A program made the position numbers and the translations under genes. Positions 51,563-53,404 of a DNA stretch of 53,404 nucleotides are shown here, in pieces. The notes under the pieces are model-generated. The model did not search any database. It saw only the letters and a program-made list of their open reading frames with translations, and was not told the origin of the DNA. This stretch comes from Gemmiger formicilis (GTDB taxonomy: Bacteria > Bacillota > Clostridia > Oscillospirales > Ruminococcaceae). The stretch spans positions 1 through 53,404 of the forward strand of contig NZ_FUYF01000015.1 in the NCBI RefSeq assembly GCF_900167555.1, given 5' to 3'. Position 1 is the stretch's first letter, and every line of letters starts with the position of its first letter.

Positions 51563-51981
51563 CGTAGGGAGCGGCATATATGCCGCCCGCACCTCCCGGC
51601 CAGCACCCGCCAACCATCCACCACCCCGTAGGGGCCGGGCATGCCCGGCCCGCAACCCTGCGTCGCCGCCTGTTACTGGTTTGCATCGTAGGGAGGGGTC
51701 TTGACCCCTCCGCGGGGCGTCGAGGACGCCGCCCTCTACAGAGATGGCCCGAAAACATACCCACACCCATACACGCCCGCGGCGGCCTGAGGGCAGGCCG
51801 CCCTACAATCTCCCGTTCACATAACCCGTAGGGGGAGGGATTCATCCCTCACGCGCACCTCCCAGCCAGCACCCGCCAACCATCCACCACCCCGTAGGGG
51901 CCGGGCATGCCCGGCCTGCAACTTTACGTCGGCAGACGTTACAGCCCCGGCCCGTAGGGAGCGGTCTTGACCGCTCCGCGC
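51563..51981. repeat. Cluster of at least seven GTAGGG-type palindromes
   Basis: In order: GTAGGGAGCGGCATATATGC, GTAGGGGCCGGGCATGCCC, GTAGGGAGGGGTCTTGAC, CGTCGAGGACGCCG followed by CCCTCTAC, GGCGGCCTGAGGGCAGGCCG followed by CCCTAC, GTAGGGGGAGGGATTCATCC, GTAGGGGCCGGGCATGCCC and GTAGGGAGCGGTCTTGACC. CACCTCCC-GCCAGCACCCGC spacers repeat between them. The region has no gene. Confidence 0.88.
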
Positions 51982-52027
51982 CGCTTTGCCCACGACGCCT
52001 TCTTACCTTATATACCGGTAACCAACG

Positions 52028-52807
52028 TCACTTCCGCGTATTCTTCTTCCAGATCCAATACAGCCCTTCCAGCACCAGCGTCTCGCGGTACACAATATCC
52101 GTCGCACACGCCGTGCGCACACTGTCGGGCAGCGTGCCGGTTGCGACCACCGGCGCGTCGGGTGCGCCCAGCGCTGCGCGGATCTGCGCGACCATGCCGT
52201 CCAGCATGGCCGCCGTGCCGTACACAATGCCGCTGTGCAGACAGTCCGCCGTGTTGGCCCCCAGCAGACGCCGCGGGCGGGCCTCCAGTTCCACCTGGGG
52301 CAGCTGCGCCGTGTTGCGCACCAGCGCCGACAGCGAGCACTGCGGCCCCGGCAGGATGCTGCCGCCCACCAGTGCGCCGGTGCTGTCCACAGCCAGCAGG
52401 GTAGTGGCGGTATCAAAGTTCACCACCACGCAGGGCGGCGTGCACCGCTGCAGCGCGCCCACGATGGCACACAGCAGCTCGCCGCCCAGCTGGGCCGGGT
52501 TGTCCATGCGGATGCGCACCCCGCTTTTCAGCCCGGGGCCGACCTCCATGATCTGGCACTCGCACATTTTGCGCAGGGCCTCGCGCAGCCGCGGTGTCAG
52601 CGCCGGCACCACGCTGGAAAAGATGACCGCCGTGATTTGCTGCGGCTCCGCCCCGTACAGCGCCAGCATGTTTACGATTTTGTACAGGAGCTCATCACTG
52701 CTCAGCGCCGTGTCCGCAAACAGCCGCGACGAAAACACCAGCTTGCCGTCCGGCGTATACCCGCCAAACGTAATATTGGAGTTGCCGATATTCAATGCCA
52801 GGATCAT
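52028..52807 (-). CDS. coaX: Type III pantothenate kinase
   Basis: A 259-residue CoaX, which phosphorylates pantothenate in the first step of coenzyme A synthesis. It belongs to the ASKHA fold. Motifs include LALNIGNSNITFGGY at the start, VIFSSVVPALTPRL, then the PNPAQLGGE-like RMDNPAQLGGELLCAIVGAL and VVNFDTATTLLAVDSTGALV with GGSILPGPQCSLSALV. The initiator ATG at 52807 has GAGG 10 bases upstream; the longer ORF start at 53020 would translate the upstream repeat. It is monocistronic, with a palindrome containing DnaA-box-like arms just upstream. Confidence 0.96.
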   Translation of the reverse strand: MILALNIGNSNITFGGYTPDGKLVFSSRLFADTALSSDELLYKIVNMLALYGAEPQQITAVIFSSVVPALTPRLREALRKMCECQIMEVGPGLKSGVRIRMDNPAQLGGELLCAIVGALQRCTPPCVVVNFDTATTLLAVDSTGALVGGSILPGPQCSLSALVRNTAQLPQVELEARPRRLLGANTADCLHSGIVYGTAAMLDGMVAQIRAALGAPDAPVVATGTLPDSVRTACATDIVYRETLVLEGLYWIWKKNTRK

Positions 52808-52867
52808 GACAGGACCTCGTTTCAAGTATGTTGCCTCTATACTATTATAATAAGGTAGAAATTGCAA

Positions 52868-52906
52868 GTGTTTTCCACATTCATGTGCGCCGAATGTGGA
52901 AAACAC
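52868..52906. promoter_or_regulatory. Long perfect inverted repeat upstream of coaX
   Basis: GTGTTTTCCACATTC (52868-52882) and its exact complement (52892-52906) around a 9-base centre. Each arm contains TTTTCCACA, the DnaA-box form used around dnaA. The repeat overlaps a likely coaX promoter (minus-strand TTGCAA about 52862-52867). Operator or DnaA-binding site. Confidence 0.6.
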
Positions 52907-52928
52907 ACCGCTCCTTCCACCATCACCC

Positions 52929-52956
52929 CCGTAGGGGCCGGGCATGCCCGGCCCGC
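52929..52956. repeat. GTAGGGG palindrome
   Basis: GTAGGGGCCGGGCATGCCCG and following bases, between coaX and the rRNA promoters. The next 130 bases show nothing recognisable. Confidence 0.85.
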
Positions 52957-53102
52957 AACCTTCCCATCGCCTGCCGTTAATCTTCCACCACCCACCACCC
53001 CCATAATTTGTGCCCGCCAACCGCCGTCACCCCAATATACACCTTGCCCAAAGTTCTCCCTCAAACTTTGTCGAAAAAATCAAAAAAACTTGCAAAAACC
53101 TG

Positions 53103-53131
53103 TTGACAAAGGTCATACTACTTGCTATAAT
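53103..53131 (+). promoter_or_regulatory. rRNA promoter P1
   Basis: TTGACA (53103-53108), spacer of 17, TATAAT (53126-53131) with an extended TGC. It is followed by CAAGCTGTC, also found after P2. Confidence 0.93.
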
Positions 53132-53201
53132 AATCAAGCTGTCTCGCGAGCCCAGCCCGCGGCGGCAGCCGCTGGAGCCTTTACCTACAGCTTGTACGCC
53201 G

Positions 53202-53228
53202 TTTTTTGAAGAAAACTTCTTCAAAAAA
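53202..53228. other. Palindrome between the two rRNA promoters
   Basis: TTTTTTGAAGAA-AAC-TTCTTCAAAAAA, a 12-base perfect stem just upstream of P2. It could serve as an attenuator or an UP-like AT-rich element. Confidence 0.55.
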
Positions 53229-53243
53229 CTTTCAGAAAACCTC

Positions 53244-53272
53244 TTGACAAACGAGAGAATCTGATATATAAT
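53244..53272 (+). promoter_or_regulatory. rRNA promoter P2
   Basis: TTGACA (53244-53249), spacer of 17, TATAAT (53267-53272), then the same CAAGCTGTC start region. Confidence 0.95.
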
Positions 53273-53404
53273 ATACAAGCTGTCACGGAGACGCGACAGC
53301 GCAGCAGGACCTTGAAAATTGAACAAAACTGAAACTTGTGGAACCTTGATCGTGGGTTTGGAAACCCACGTTAATCAATTCCAAATTTACAAGTAATTCA
53401 TACA
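53273..53404 (+). other. 16S rRNA leader (gene starts past the window)
   Basis: After P2 come a CTGTC/GACAG stem, ACCTTGAAAATTGAACAA (a motif typical of rRNA leaders and spacers), a perfect CGTGGGTTTGGAAACCCACG hairpin (53352-53371) and an AT-rich end. The mature 16S sequence does not appear before the edge. Confidence 0.75.

Overview
The window is a GC-rich stretch of a Bacillota (Firmicutes) chromosome spanning the replication origin. Gene content (dnaA-dnaN-rlbA-recF-remB-gyrB-gyrA, noc/parA/parB, a single-chain pyruvate:ferredoxin oxidoreductase) and the very dense GTAGGG-type palindromic repeats suggest an Oscillospiraceae gut anaerobe of the Gemmiger/Subdoligranulum/Faecalibacterium type. 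The genus is inferred from recall of similar genomes, not from a search.

Layout. 1-5 kb: minus-strand genes for a YesL/DUF624-like membrane protein, a C39-peptidase-like protein that has lost its cysteine, a YfcE-type phosphodiesterase, a MYG1-type protein and a GIY-YIG/GNAT fusion. 5.4-7.2 kb: a bitopic membrane protein, a tiny coupled ORF and an unrecognised protein. 7.6-11.1 kb: nifJ. 11.9-16.5 kb: trmO, then a three-gene MacB-type ABC exporter with its own promoter and terminator. 16.6-18.2 kb: a four-unit tandem array of composite repeats followed by a DnaA-box cluster. 18.3-21.9 kb (minus): jag-yidC-yidD-rnpA-rpmH. 22-24.1 kb: the origin. It has DnaA boxes and a good promoter before dnaA, then boxes plus a CTAC-rich DnaA-trio tract between dnaA and dnaN. 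24.1-42.1 kb (plus): dnaN, rlbA, recF, remB, gyrB, a RAYT transposase, gyrA, mnmE, a four-helix-bundle cassette, mnmG, rsmG, noc, parA, parB, serS. Four parS-like sites lie in this arm. 42.6-42.9 kb: tRNA-Met and tRNA-Glu separated by a large hairpin. 43-46.7 kb: an Ig-like lipoprotein, a YgjP-type metallopeptidase, a flippase and a nitroreductase. 46.9-51.4 kb (minus): an LTA-synthase-like protein and a pilin/Cna-B chimera. 52-52.8 kb: coaX. The last 300 bases hold tandem rRNA promoters and an rRNA leader; the 16S gene should start just past the edge.

How it works together. The core is the machinery for starting replication, managing supercoils and segregating origins, plus ribosome and tRNA maturation genes, mostly reading away from the origin. 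The mnmE-mnmG-rsmG-noc-parA-parB block, which in Bacillus subtilis lies on the rpmH side, is here on the gyrA side.

Most striking features. (1) A roughly 230-bp element in two copies whose stems are kept by compensatory changes. (2) A RAYT gene between gyrB and gyrA that carries two repeat copies translated in frame, while dozens of GTAGGG-tagged palindromes fill the intergenic space. (3) A four-helix-bundle gene framed by long AT-rich inverted repeats between mnmE and mnmG, resembling an rRNA intervening-sequence element outside rRNA. (4) A type IV pilin N-terminus joined to AT-rich Cna-B-like domains, with the base-composition change at the joint.
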